This document shows positions 1 to 7,597 of a DNA stretch of 48,707 nucleotides, piece after piece. The notes below the pieces were generated by a model, which saw only the letters and a list, made by a program, of their open reading frames with translations, was not told the origin of the DNA and searched no databases. The stretch's first letter is position 1; every line of letters begins with the position of its first letter. The position numbers were made by a program, and so were the translations under genes. Origin of the DNA: Lachnospiraceae bacterium (lineage in GTDB: Bacteria; Bacillota; Clostridia; Lachnospirales; Lachnospiraceae); contig JAJQIL010000066.1 of assembly GCA_021199235.1 (NCBI GenBank), positions 1-48,707 of the forward strand, given 5' to 3'.

Positions 1-24
1 AGACACCTGTGAGGCCTGTGACCG

Positions 25-57
25 GAGGAGAACCTGCGGGGGCTCCTCTTTTTTTTT
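25..57 (+). terminator. Rho-independent terminator of an off-window gene
   Basis: A 6-bp stem (GAGGAG at 25-30 with CTCCTC at 43-48) is followed directly by a run of nine T. It would end a plus-strand transcript entering from the left edge, just before the Abi remnant. Confidence 0.75.
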
Positions 58-76
58 GTGATTAGGTGGTGGTTTT

Positions 77-271
77 ATGGCAAAGTGCTTTTTGACATAC
101 GAGCAGCAGATAGACAAGCTGATAAATGAAAAAGGGCTGCTGATTGCGGATCGCGAATATGCTGAAAATGTGCTAAAACGAACCAGTTATTATTCTTTAA
201 TCAGCGGCTATAAGGACTTATTTACCACAATGGAGTTTCATTCTCAATCAGGCTTTTTATATTTTACTTGA
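77..271 (+). pseudogene. Truncated Abi (AbiD/AbiF, Abi_2) abortive-infection protein remnant
   Basis: The first ~49 residues read like the N-terminus of the Abi_2 family: a helical start with LTYEQQI, a GLLI segment and the family-typical YYSLISGYKDLF. Full-length members are about 300 residues; here the similarity stops after KDLF and a short unrelated tail runs to a stop at residue 65. An AGGTGG-like ribosome site precedes the ATG, so a 64-residue peptide could still be made, but it lacks almost all of the domain. The stop codon lies inside the -35 box of the next operon, which suggests a deletion or insertion that joined the metal operon to a decayed defence gene. The family call rests on about 45 residues. 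Confidence 0.6.
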
Positions 272-295
272 CAAATGCGCCATATATTCTATAAT
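268..295 (+). promoter_or_regulatory. Sigma-A promoter of the metal-efflux operon
   Basis: TTGACA at 268-273 and TATAAT at 290-295, both perfect consensus, with a 16-bp spacer. The predicted start is near 302, just at the ArsR/SmtB-like operator. A promoter this strong needs tight repression, which fits the CadC-like repressor at the end of the operon. Confidence 0.85.
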
Positions 296-305
296 GGTCT
301 TATAC

Positions 306-325
306 ATATGAATAGTTGTTCATTT
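306..325 (+). promoter_or_regulatory. ArsR/SmtB-type operator (12-2-12 style inverted repeat)
   Basis: The 20-bp site reads ATATGAATA-GT-TGTTCATTT, very close to the ATATGAACA-nn-TGTTCATAT consensus known for SmtB/CzrA-family repressors. It lies directly downstream of the -10 box, so a bound dimer would block initiation. The likely binder is the repressor at 2593-2967. Confidence 0.75.
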
Positions 326-373
326 GTTCATTTAATCATTCAATCATTTAAATCAGAAAGGACGGACAAAGCA

Positions 374-592
374 ATGAAAAAGACCTACAAGATCGACGTA
401 GACTGCGCCAACTGCGCGAACAAGATGGAGGAAGCCGCCAAAAAAACTGCCGGTGTGAAAGACGCGACCGTGAACTTCATGGCACTGAAGATGATCGTGG
501 AATTTGAGGAAGGCCAGGATGCAAAATCCGTCATGAAGGAAGTCCTGAAGAACTGCAAAAAGGTGGAGGACGACTGCGAAATCTATCTGTAA
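374..592 (+). CDS. Small HMA-domain heavy-metal-binding protein (metallochaperone)
   Basis: A 72-residue soluble protein consisting of one heavy-metal-associated ferredoxin-like domain. The metal loop reads DCANCANKM (usual form GMTCxxC), giving a CxxC pair near residues 12-15; a second Cys pair sits near the C-terminus (NCKKVEDDCE). Such domains are usually fused to the N-terminus of P1B ATPases; here the downstream ATPase lacks one, so this protein probably acts as its detached metal-binding domain or cytosolic donor. I chose ATG 374 because it follows an AGAAAGGA site and starts the domain cleanly; the longer upstream reading would overlap the operator. The ATPase begins 22 nt downstream. 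Confidence 0.85.
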   Translation: MKKTYKIDVDCANCANKMEEAAKKTAGVKDATVNFMALKMIVEFEEGQDAKSVMKEVLKNCKKVEDDCEIYL

Positions 593-614
593 TCTGTGGA
601 AAGGGACATGAGCT

Positions 615-2483
615 ATGAATAAGAAGCAGAAAAAAATGCTGATCCGGATCCTCGCGGCGGCAGCCCTGATGATACTGTTCTCCTGCCTGCCGATCGACGG
701 GTATCTTCGCTTCGGCCTCTTTATGATTCCGTATCTTGTCATCGGCTACGACATCCTGAAGAAAGCGGGAAAAGGCATCCGCAACCGTCAGGTCTTTGAT
801 GAGAATTTCCTGATGGCGGTCGCCACGCTCGGCGCCATTCTTCTCGGGGATTACAGTGAAGGTGTGGCTGTCATGCTCTTCTATCAGATCGGCGAGCTCT
901 TCCAGAGCTACGCGGTCGGCAAGAGCCGACGCAATATCAGCGACCTGATGGATATCCGCCCGGATTACGCCAATATCGAGTGCGATGGGCAGCTGGAAAA
1001 AGTCGATCCTGACGAAGTAGAGATTGGCTCAACGATCGTCGTGCAGCCGGGGGAAAAAGTGCCGATCGACGGCATTGTGATTGAAGGAAAGACTGCGCTG
1101 AACACCAGTGCGCTGACCGGCGAAAGCCTGCCGCGAGAGGTTGAAAAAGGAGACGAGGTGATCAGCGGCTGCATCAATATGACCGGTCTGATCCGTATCC
1201 GTACAACAAAAGAATTTGGCGAATCAACCGTTTCCAAAATACTGGAACTGGTGGAAAATTCCAGCTCGCGCAAATCAAAATCGGAGAATTTTATCTCCAA
1301 ATTTGCCCGCTATTATACACCCGCGGTCTGCTATGGCGCGCTGGTGCTGGCAATCCTTCCGCCGCTTGTACGTATGCTTTTTATGGGGCTTTCCCCGGAG
1401 TGGGGCGACTGGATCTACCGGGCTCTGACCTTCCTTGTCATCAGCTGCCCCTGTGCGCTGGTCATCAGTATCCCGCTTTCCTTCTTTGCCGGTATCGGCG
1501 GTGCGAGCAACGCCGGTGTGCTGGTCAAGGGCTCCAATTATCTGGAAACGCTCTCGCAGACGAAAATTGTGGTGTTCGATAAGACCGGCACCATGACAAA
1601 GGGCGTGTTTGAAGTAAGCGGCGTTCATCACAACAGCATGGATCAGGAGCAGCTTCTCGAGTACGCGGCACTCGCGGAGAGCGCGTCTTCGCACCCGATC
1701 AGCAAAAGTCTGCAGCGCGCTTACGGGAAAGCCATTGACCGCAGCCGTGTCAGCGACATCGAGGAGATCGGCGGCAACGGCGTCACTGCCCGTGTCGATG
1801 GCAGGATGGTCGCAGTCGGCAACGCAAAGATGATGAACCGTCTTGGTATCGTCTGGCAGGACTGCCATCATGTCGGTACGGTCGTCCATATCGCCATCGA
1901 TGGTGAATATGCGGGACACATCCTGATCTCGGATATTGTGAAGCCGACCGCTGTGGAAGCGATACAGAGCCTGAAAAAAGCCAGTGTTGCAAAGACTGTG
2001 ATGCTCACCGGCGACGCAAAACGTGTCGCCGAGCAGGTGGCTTCTGAACTTGGCATTGATGAGGTTTACAGTGAACTTCTCCCCGCTGACAAGGTGAGAA
2101 AAGTCGAAGAGTTTCTCGCAATGAAAAGTGAGAAAGAAAAGCTGGCCTTTGTCGGCGACGGCATCAATGACGCGCCGGTGCTCTCCCGCGCGGATATCGG
2201 TATTGCGATGGGTGCGATGGGCTCCGACGCAGCGATCGAAGCGGCCGATGTCGTGCTGATGGACGACGACCCTCTGAAGGTCTCAAAAGCCATCCGCATC
2301 TCCCGCAAATGTCTGCGCATCGTATATCAGAATATTTATTTTGCAATCGGCGTCAAGGCTGTCTGTCTCATACTGGGTGCGCTCGGCATCGCCAATATGT
2401 GGATGGCCATCTTTGCGGATGTCGGCGTCATGATCCTCGCCGTGCTGAACGCGATCCGGGCGCTGTTTGTAAAAAAACTTTGA
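615..2483 (+). CDS. cadA: Cd2+/Zn2+/Pb2+-exporting P1B-type ATPase
   Basis: A 622-residue membrane pump that exports soft divalent metals. The actuator motif TGES is at 168-171, the transmembrane metal site CPC at 278-280, the phosphorylated Asp in DKTGT at D322, the P1B-specific HP pair at 360-361, and GDGIND at 514-519. An Asp in the last helix (D602, in AIFADVGVM) matches the carboxylate that sets Zn/Cd specificity in ZntA-type pumps, so I favour Cd/Zn/Pb over Cu. It is shorter than most CadA proteins because it has no fused HMA domain; that domain is encoded separately upstream. It is the second gene of the operon started at 268, with the CadC-like repressor downstream. Confidence 0.93.
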   Translation: MNKKQKKMLIRILAAAALMILFSCLPIDGYLRFGLFMIPYLVIGYDILKKAGKGIRNRQVFDENFLMAVATLGAILLGDYSEGVAVMLFYQIGELFQSYAVGKSRRNISDLMDIRPDYANIECDGQLEKVDPDEVEIGSTIVVQPGEKVPIDGIVIEGKTALNTSALTGESLPREVEKGDEVISGCINMTGLIRIRTTKEFGESTVSKILELVENSSSRKSKSENFISKFARYYTPAVCYGALVLAILPPLVRMLFMGLSPEWGDWIYRALTFLVISCPCALVISIPLSFFAGIGGASNAGVLVKGSNYLETLSQTKIVVFDKTGTMTKGVFEVSGVHHNSMDQEQLLEYAALAESASSHPISKSLQRAYGKAIDRSRVSDIEEIGGNGVTARVDGRMVAVGNAKMMNRLGIVWQDCHHVGTVVHIAIDGEYAGHILISDIVKPTAVEAIQSLKKASVAKTVMLTGDAKRVAEQVASELGIDEVYSELLPADKVRKVEEFLAMKSEKEKLAFVGDGINDAPVLSRADIGIAMGAMGSDAAIEAADVVLMDDDPLKVSKAIRISRKCLRIVYQNIYFAIGVKAVCLILGALGIANMWMAIFADVGVMILAVLNAIRALFVKKL

Positions 2484-2495
2484 GGGGAGTTCTAC

Positions 2496-2603
2496 ATGAA
2501 TGGACTTCGAATCTGCTGCGGTGACCACATATACATGATGGATTGCACACGTAACTGTAAAGGAATTGAACAGCTACAATTTGAGGTGAAATATGTCGGA
2601 TAA
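2496..2603 (+). CDS. Possible 35-residue Cys-rich small protein between cadA and the repressor
   Basis: A short ORF opens 12 nt after the cadA stop with a strong GAGGGGAG site about 7 nt before its ATG, and its stop overlaps the first codons of the repressor gene at 2593. It encodes 35 residues with four Cys (CC at 7-8, then C17 and C21) and one His (CCGDH). The position suggests translational coupling to the repressor or a small metal-binding peptide. It is too short for a reliable coding call and I recognise no family; it may only be a coupling leader. Confidence 0.4.
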   Translation: MNGLRICCGDHIYMMDCTRNCKGIEQLQFEVKYVG

Positions 2604-2967
2604 AATAACTGTAAATGACTGCTGCGGCTGCGACGAATATGAGGTACACGAAAACCTTCTGCAGATCGTAAACGAGACCATGCCGGATGAGACAAAGCTC
2701 TATGACCTTGCCGAACTGTTCAAAGTGTTTGGCGACTCGACGCGCATCCGCATCCTGTATGTGCTGTTCGAAGCGGAGGTCTGCGTCTGCGACCTGGCAT
2801 CGGCACTGAACATGAACCAGTCTGCGATCTCTCACCAGCTTCGTATTCTGAAAACGAACCGGCTTGTGAAAAGCCGCAGAGAAGGCAAATCCGTCTTCTA
2901 CTCTCTCGCTGACGATCATGTGCGGACAATCCTCGCGCAGGGAGAAGAACATATTAATGAAGAATGA
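2593..2967 (+). CDS. cadC: ArsR/SmtB-family metal-sensing repressor, CadC-like
   Basis: A 124-residue winged-helix repressor. It has the helix-3 metal motif VCVCD (as in CadC) plus an N-terminal Cys cluster CCGC near residue 10, which together form the alpha-3N Cd/Pb/Zn site of CadC proteins. The C-terminal helix carries DDH and EEH, resembling the alpha-5 Zn site of CzrA/SmtB, so both sites may be present. The recognition helix is QSAISHQLRILKTNRLV. It likely binds the operator at 306-325 and releases on metal binding, derepressing the whole operon including itself. The AATTTGAGGTGAAAT segment supplies a GAGGTG ribosome site. The symbol follows family resemblance and has not been tested. Confidence 0.88.
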   Translation: MSDKITVNDCCGCDEYEVHENLLQIVNETMPDETKLYDLAELFKVFGDSTRIRILYVLFEAEVCVCDLASALNMNQSAISHQLRILKTNRLVKSRREGKSVFYSLADDHVRTILAQGEEHINEE

Positions 2968-3036
2968 AACAATCCGTAAAGATACTGGACTATTACAGTT
3001 AAAAAGCTGAAATATCAGGTTCGGAAAGGTAAAAAA

Positions 3037-3260
3037 GAATGCGCCTTGGCGCATTCTCGCGCCGTTGCTGAGCGCCAGTGGCGCTCGTTTAGCAACGACC
3101 GAAGCGGAGCGTAGACGCGGTCGCACTAGCGACGTATTTCCATACGCGCGAGTGCGCTCTCCACTCCGTTCCGGTCGGCGCTAAGCGGATGTCCACTGGA
3201 CATCCAGCGCCCCCGCGGAGCGTTTTTGCTTTATAGGAACGAAGTTTCCTATAAAGCAAA
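3037..3260. repeat. Hairpin-array intergenic repeat, copy A
   Basis: This fills most of the 434-bp gap between the repressor and the AGE-family gene. In order: a perfect 9-bp hairpin (3037-3056); a 35-nt hairpin CGTTGCT...AGCAACG (3063-3097); a larger imperfect hairpin from GACCG near 3097 to CGGTC at 3172-3176; a 35-nt hairpin GGCGCT...AGCGCC (3177-3211); and a perfect 15-bp hairpin (3225-3260). The second unit recurs at 32656-32690 with compensatory stem changes and the fourth at 30614-30648. No ORF or transposase is seen, so it is a non-autonomous repeat family. Confidence 0.75.
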
Positions 3261-3261
3261 G

Positions 3262-3292
3262 AAAGGACGGCTCCGCAAAGTCGTCCTTTTTT
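3262..3292 (+). terminator. Terminator downstream of the metal operon
   Basis: An 8-bp stem AAAGGACG (3262-3269) with CGTCCTTT (3282-3289) and a T tract to 3292. It is the first canonical plus-strand terminator after the repressor gene, placed beyond the hairpin array. Confidence 0.7.
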
Positions 3293-3401
3293 ATCTTCTT
3301 ATAACGTGTCATCCATACTGTATGAACAGTTGACTCATCCAAAGTGAACTGCATTACAGCCGCATTCTTTCAATCTTATGTGTATTATGCAGAAAATCCT
3401 G

Positions 3402-4676
3402 TTATGCGTGCAGCCCCTTCGCTACCGCCGGAGCGATCGATACCGATGGCTCACTGTACGGGATCAGTGTTGCCTGCAGCGCATGGTAAATGTCTGATTT
3501 TCCGGGCCATACTGTGCCGATCACCTGATTGTTGCGGTCAAGCTGATGGAACCAGGAACCATTCACATGGTCGAGCACCTTTTCGTCCAGATACTGCATA
3601 AACTGTGCATAATCTTCGGCATACTTTTCTTTGCCGGTCGCCCGATAGAGGACAGCAGAGGTATTGATCGCCTCAGCGAGCGTCCAGTGCATACGGTCAT
3701 GAACCACCGGCTTTCCTTCCCAGTCTGTCGTGTAGACAATGCCCGGTGCTCCATCCACATTCCAGGCATCAGTCACTGCCCGGTTGTACAGGTTTTCCGC
3801 GGCGGCAATGTATTTCTCCGGCTTGAGGAAGCTCTCTCCCACGACGCCGGTGTGCTCTTCAAAAGCAGGTACGGAAAGCGCCCACTGTGTGATCAGCCGC
3901 GCCCACTCTATGCCGTGACCCGGCGTTGCTCCGTAAGGTTTAAATTGATCATCCGGCTTCTCCTTATTGCATTCCAGATCGGGCGTCCAGTCCTTTTTAA
4001 AGTGTTCCGGGATGCGCCAGCTGTTCTGCGAAGCCCAGTCAAGGACATGGTTGATGATGCGCTCTGCCCTCACACGGTACATATCGTTGCCGGTCACATC
4101 CGCCGCGGCCAGAAAGGCTTCGACCGTATGCATATTCGCGTTCAGTCCGCGATAATCGTCAAGGACTGTAAATCCGGTATTCCAGGTATCACAGGCAAGC
4201 CCTTCTTCTTCATTCCAGAAGCGCATATCATAAAGCGCAAGTGCATCACGCAGAAGCTCTTCTGCTCCGGGTCTATGCGCAAGTGTCGCAGAGGCGGCGG
4301 CAAGGATCACAAACGCGTGCGCGTAACACTGCTTATCCGGCAGAATCTTTCCATCTGCGGTCAACCCCGGATACCAGCCTCTGTTCATCGAATCATGCAG
4401 TTCTCCGTTCAGCCCCTTCAGGGCCGCGTCAACAAGAGCCTCGCTGCCCTCATGCCCGAGCAATGTGCCAATGCTGTAGACATGCGCCATGCGGCAGGTA
4501 ATCCAGGTCTCTCTCGGCCGGTCCTTCCAGGGCGTCCCATCATCTCCCAGATAATAGGAGCTGCCGCCCGGCGATGGAAACTGATGTCCGAAATTCAGAA
4601 GATCCTCACGGATCTCTTTCAGAAAAGCACGGTTTTCCTCTGTATCCAGCCGGTATTTTGCGTTCATCTCACACAT
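3402..4676 (-). CDS. AGE-family sugar isomerase, YihS-like (mannose or sulfoquinovose isomerase type)
   Basis: A 424-residue (alpha/alpha)6-barrel protein of the N-acylglucosamine 2-epimerase family. It aligns by eye along its length with E. coli YihS: ETWITCRMAHVYS (Arg62), NANMHTVEAFL (His183, Glu186), TPGHGIEWARL (His254, Glu257), GIVYTTDWEGKPVV and DIYHAL (His398), the residues used for aldose-ketose isomerisation. YihS converts mannose to fructose and sulfoquinovose to sulfofructose. No transaldolase, SF kinase or sulfolactaldehyde genes are nearby, so the substrate is open. GGAGAG lies 8 nt before the ATG. It is the last of three minus-strand genes starting at the promoter near 7600; its neighbours are oxidoreductases. 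Confidence 0.85.
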   Translation of the reverse strand: MCEMNAKYRLDTEENRAFLKEIREDLLNFGHQFPSPGGSSYYLGDDGTPWKDRPRETWITCRMAHVYSIGTLLGHEGSEALVDAALKGLNGELHDSMNRGWYPGLTADGKILPDKQCYAHAFVILAAASATLAHRPGAEELLRDALALYDMRFWNEEEGLACDTWNTGFTVLDDYRGLNANMHTVEAFLAAADVTGNDMYRVRAERIINHVLDWASQNSWRIPEHFKKDWTPDLECNKEKPDDQFKPYGATPGHGIEWARLITQWALSVPAFEEHTGVVGESFLKPEKYIAAAENLYNRAVTDAWNVDGAPGIVYTTDWEGKPVVHDRMHWTLAEAINTSAVLYRATGKEKYAEDYAQFMQYLDEKVLDHVNGSWFHQLDRNNQVIGTVWPGKSDIYHALQATLIPYSEPSVSIAPAVAKGLHA

Positions 4677-4712
4677 GTTCTTATCTCTCCGTTCTATAAT
4701 AATTTTATTGTA

Positions 4713-6212
4713 TCATCTCAAAAACATATGAATCAGCTTATCAAACAGTTTTTTATAGGGCTGATACCGCATCGGCAGATCAAGCCACAGCTTTTTGTCC
4801 ACGATGCTCTTGTAATGGGAAAACGTATCAAAGCCCTTTTTGCCGTGATAAGAGCCCATACCGCTCTCGCCAAAGCCGCCAAAGCCCATCTCACTGGTCG
4901 CCAGATGAATCACAGTATCGTTGATGCACCCGCCGCCAAATCCGCATTTCGCGGTGACCATCCTCGCAGCACCTTTACTTCGCGTAAACAGATACAGCGC
5001 AAGCGGATGCTCCATGGAATTGATCTTTGCGACAGCCTGATCCAGCGAATCATACGTAAGAATCGGAAGTACCGGGCCGAAGATCTCCTCCTGCATGACG
5101 GCATCCTCAAAAGTCACATTGTCGATCACGGTCGGTTCGATCTGCAGAGTATCCGGATTCGATTGTCCGCCGATGATGACGCGTCTGCGCATATCCTGTC
5201 CGACCGTATTCGTCTTTTCCGTATCCGGCATGACCGTCTCAGTTTCATCTGTGCTCTGCCCTGCCGTAGCTCTATTGGCATTGCCCGATCCGTTCTGGTC
5301 CCCGGCGGCCTCGATCAATCCCAGAATACGGTCAAAATGTTTGCGGTTAATGATCTTTCCATAGTCCGGGTTCTCAAGCGGTGCCTTTCCAAACTGTTTC
5401 CGGATCTGCAGGCGGATCTGCCGCACCAGTTCATCCTTGATCGTGGGATCGCAGTAAATATAGTCCGGAGCCACACAGGTCTGTCCGCAGTTTAAAAACT
5501 TCCCGAATACGATGCGCTTTGCCGCCAGCTTCAGATTCGCAGTGCGGTCTACGATACAGGGGCTTTTCCCGCCCAGCTCCAGCGTTACCGGAGTCAGATG
5601 CTCCGAAGCGCGCCGCATCACCTCACGTCCGACGGACTTGCTTCCGGTGAAGAAAATATAGTCAAAATGTTCCTGCAGCAGATATTGATTCTCCTCGCGC
5701 CCGCCGGTGACGACCGCCACATAAGATTCATCAAAGCATTCCGCGATCAGCTTTGCGATCAGATCACTGGTATTTGGCGAATAAGCACTCGGCTTCACTA
5801 CGACCGTATTCCCGGCTGCCAGCGCATCTACCAGCGGATCGAGCGTGAGCAGAAACGGATAATTCCAGGGACTCATGATCAGCACCACACCGTAGGGGGA
5901 CGGTTTCGTAAAGCTCCGTGAGACAAACTGCGCCAGAGGCGTCCAAACTGTCTTTTCCTTTGCAAATGCTCTCGTATGCTTCAGCATATAGCTGATCTCG
6001 CTTAAGGTCAGCCCGGTCTCACACATATAGCCCTCAAACGTACTTTTCCCCAGATCCTTTTTGAGCGCATCATTGATTTCCCGCTCATGCTTCCGGATAC
6101 AGGCTTTCAGCCGGCCGATCACATTGAGTCTGGCCTCCACATTCAGCGTAGCTCCTGAAGAAAAATACTTCCGCTGTTTTTCCACAATTTCCCGAATCTG
6201 AGTCTCTGTCAT
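4713..6212 (-). CDS. NAD(P)-dependent aldehyde dehydrogenase, ALDH3/YwdH type, with low-complexity insert
   Basis: A 499-residue enzyme that oxidises aldehydes to acids. Conserved features: PWNYPF (Asn117), FTGSKSVG, LELGGKSP with the general base Glu212, NCGQTC with the nucleophile Cys246, and EEIFGPVLP. The C-terminus has the extended basic/hydrophobic tail seen in class 3 family members. Between a helix ending LGLIEA and the strand RRVIIGG (about residues 303-342) there is a ~40-residue Asn/Thr/Gly/Asp-rich stretch not expected in this family; it probably forms a surface loop. AGGAAAGGAG precedes the start. It sits between the AGE-family gene (36 nt) and the alcohol dehydrogenase (130 nt, holding a repeat). 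Confidence 0.9.
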   Translation of the reverse strand: MTETQIREIVEKQRKYFSSGATLNVEARLNVIGRLKACIRKHEREINDALKKDLGKSTFEGYMCETGLTLSEISYMLKHTRAFAKEKTVWTPLAQFVSRSFTKPSPYGVVLIMSPWNYPFLLTLDPLVDALAAGNTVVVKPSAYSPNTSDLIAKLIAECFDESYVAVVTGGREENQYLLQEHFDYIFFTGSKSVGREVMRRASEHLTPVTLELGGKSPCIVDRTANLKLAAKRIVFGKFLNCGQTCVAPDYIYCDPTIKDELVRQIRLQIRKQFGKAPLENPDYGKIINRKHFDRILGLIEAAGDQNGSGNANRATAGQSTDETETVMPDTEKTNTVGQDMRRRVIIGGQSNPDTLQIEPTVIDNVTFEDAVMQEEIFGPVLPILTYDSLDQAVAKINSMEHPLALYLFTRSKGAARMVTAKCGFGGGCINDTVIHLATSEMGFGGFGESGMGSYHGKKGFDTFSHYKSIVDKKLWLDLPMRYQPYKKLFDKLIHMFLR

Positions 6213-6256
6213 TCGGTTGTTTCTCCTTTCCTGGTGTCATACCAAAATCGGTCAAC

Positions 6257-6346
6257 TATTCAGAACAGCAGACCACAGGTCTACGCTCCGCTTCGGTAGG
6301 CGCTCAGCGCCTGTCTTTTTATTTCGATACTGTTCTGAACTGTTAC
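6257..6346 (-). repeat. Short inverted-ended intergenic repeat, copy 1
   Basis: A 90-bp element bounded by inverted ends (ATTCAGAACAG on the left, CTGTTCTGAACTGTTAC on the right) with an internal GGCGCTcAGCGCC hairpin followed by CTGTCTTTT and ATTTCGA. A second copy lies at 45173-45271. Both sit within 0-8 nt of the stop codon of a minus-strand gene and before the next gene of the same operon. Here the right end overlaps the stop codon of the alcohol dehydrogenase gene. Confidence 0.75.
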
Positions 6347-7542
6347 CCAAGAATTTTATAATAGAACTTCTCCAGTTCCTTCGCATCTATCAGCACCGGC
6401 ACAGGATACAGAGGATTCGCCTCCTTATCCGCAAAGCGGGCGAGTTTCGGAATATCTTCCTTTTGAAGCTCCGGCACCGTATCTCCGATCCCGAACCGTT
6501 TCTTCATATCCTTAATAGCCTGAATAAACGCCTTTGCAGCCTGATCTTCAGGCGTATTTTCGTTGGCTATACCCGCAGCAACAGCCAGCTTTGAAAGCTG
6601 CGGATAAATGCAGGGGCCGTACTCCTCCAGCACAAACGGAAGCAGAATCGCGTTTGCCAGACCATGCGGGACATTGTACTCTCCTCCCAGAGAATGAGCG
6701 ACCGCATGGACATATCCCACATAAGACTTCGTAAAAGCGCAGCCTGCGTAATAGGAGGCGCGCAGCATATTCTTCCGTGCTTTTTTGTTGCTGCCCTTCT
6801 GATATGCCTGATCCAGATTTTCAAAAATCAGCCGGACGGCGTCCTCAGCATTCTTACGCGTACCGCGTGTAGTTGTATTGCCGATGTAAGCTTCCACCGC
6901 GTGTGTCAGCGCGTCCATGCCGGTCGTCGCCGTAACAAACGGCGGCAGACTTAAGGTCACATTCGGATCCAGCACTGCGTATCTGGGAATCAGGCAGAAA
7001 TCATTGATCACGTATTTATGCCTGGTCTTCGCATCCACGATCACCGCCGCCAGCGTCGTCTCACTGCCCGTCCCGGCCGTAGTCGGCACCGCGATCAGAA
7101 GCGGCAGTCTTCTGTGTACCCGAAGGATGCCCTTCATCTTTTCCAGCGGCTGTCCAGGCTTCGCCACGCATGCTCCCACTGTCTTCGCGCAGTCCATGCT
7201 GGAGCCGCCGCCAAAACCGATGATTGCCTCGCAGAACTGCGCATGATAAAGTGACAGCGCTTCCGCAACATTTTCCGTGGTCGGATTTGCGGCTGTCTTA
7301 TCGTACATCGCATAAAAAATACCGTGTTCCGTCAGTGTCCGCTCCAGTTCTTTTGTCAGTCCCAGAGAGGAAATACCCGGATCCGTGACAATCAGGACAC
7401 GGGTGCATTTTTTCCGATTCAGTACCACCGGAATCTGTTTTACCGAACCGATGATCTTCGGATTCCGATAGGGCAGGATCGGCAGAGCGATCTTAAAGAC
7501 CGTCTGGAATACCCGGCAATAAATTTTTTTCAGAGGATTCAT
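6343..7542 (-). CDS. Iron-containing (group III) alcohol dehydrogenase
   Basis: A 399-residue NAD(P)H-dependent Fe-ADH that interconverts aldehydes and alcohols. The nucleotide motif GGGSSMD is at about 111-117, TAGTGSE at 155-161, and the metal ligands are Asp210, His214, His279 and His293, with the adjacent His283; spacings match FucO-type enzymes. The substrate cannot be read from the sequence. Pairing with an aldehyde dehydrogenase suggests disposal of a shared aldehyde, with one enzyme reducing and the other oxidising. AAGGAGA precedes the ATG and a clear promoter lies 56 nt upstream, so this is the first gene of the three-gene unit. Confidence 0.9.
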   Translation of the reverse strand: MNPLKKIYCRVFQTVFKIALPILPYRNPKIIGSVKQIPVVLNRKKCTRVLIVTDPGISSLGLTKELERTLTEHGIFYAMYDKTAANPTTENVAEALSLYHAQFCEAIIGFGGGSSMDCAKTVGACVAKPGQPLEKMKGILRVHRRLPLLIAVPTTAGTGSETTLAAVIVDAKTRHKYVINDFCLIPRYAVLDPNVTLSLPPFVTATTGMDALTHAVEAYIGNTTTRGTRKNAEDAVRLIFENLDQAYQKGSNKKARKNMLRASYYAGCAFTKSYVGYVHAVAHSLGGEYNVPHGLANAILLPFVLEEYGPCIYPQLSKLAVAAGIANENTPEDQAAKAFIQAIKDMKKRFGIGDTVPELQKEDIPKLARFADKEANPLYPVPVLIDAKELEKFYYKILG

Positions 7543-7597
7543 ATGGTCTCCTTTTTTACGCGTTTTATCATAAACGACGCAAGTTCAAACTGAATTG

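Noticed and set aside
353-742. Long minus-strand ORF opposite the HMA gene and cadA start
   Set aside because: It is antisense to two well-supported genes, lacks a ribosome site and has no recognisable family; it is a shadow of the plus-strand codon pattern.
615-2483. Copper ATPase (CopA) call for the P1B pump
   Set aside because: A CPC motif fits both, but the last-helix Asp602 and the CadC-type repressor point to Cd/Zn/Pb rather than Cu.
3037-3260. CRISPR array or IS element in the hairpin-rich gap
   Set aside because: The palindromes are not regularly spaced identical repeats with unique spacers, and there is no cas gene or transposase ORF.
3546-5495. 649-codon plus-strand ORF across the AGE-family and ALDH genes
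   Set aside because: Length alone is impressive, but it lies antisense to two genes with intact catalytic motifs, is rich in Arg/His/Ile typical of shadows, and has no ribosome site.
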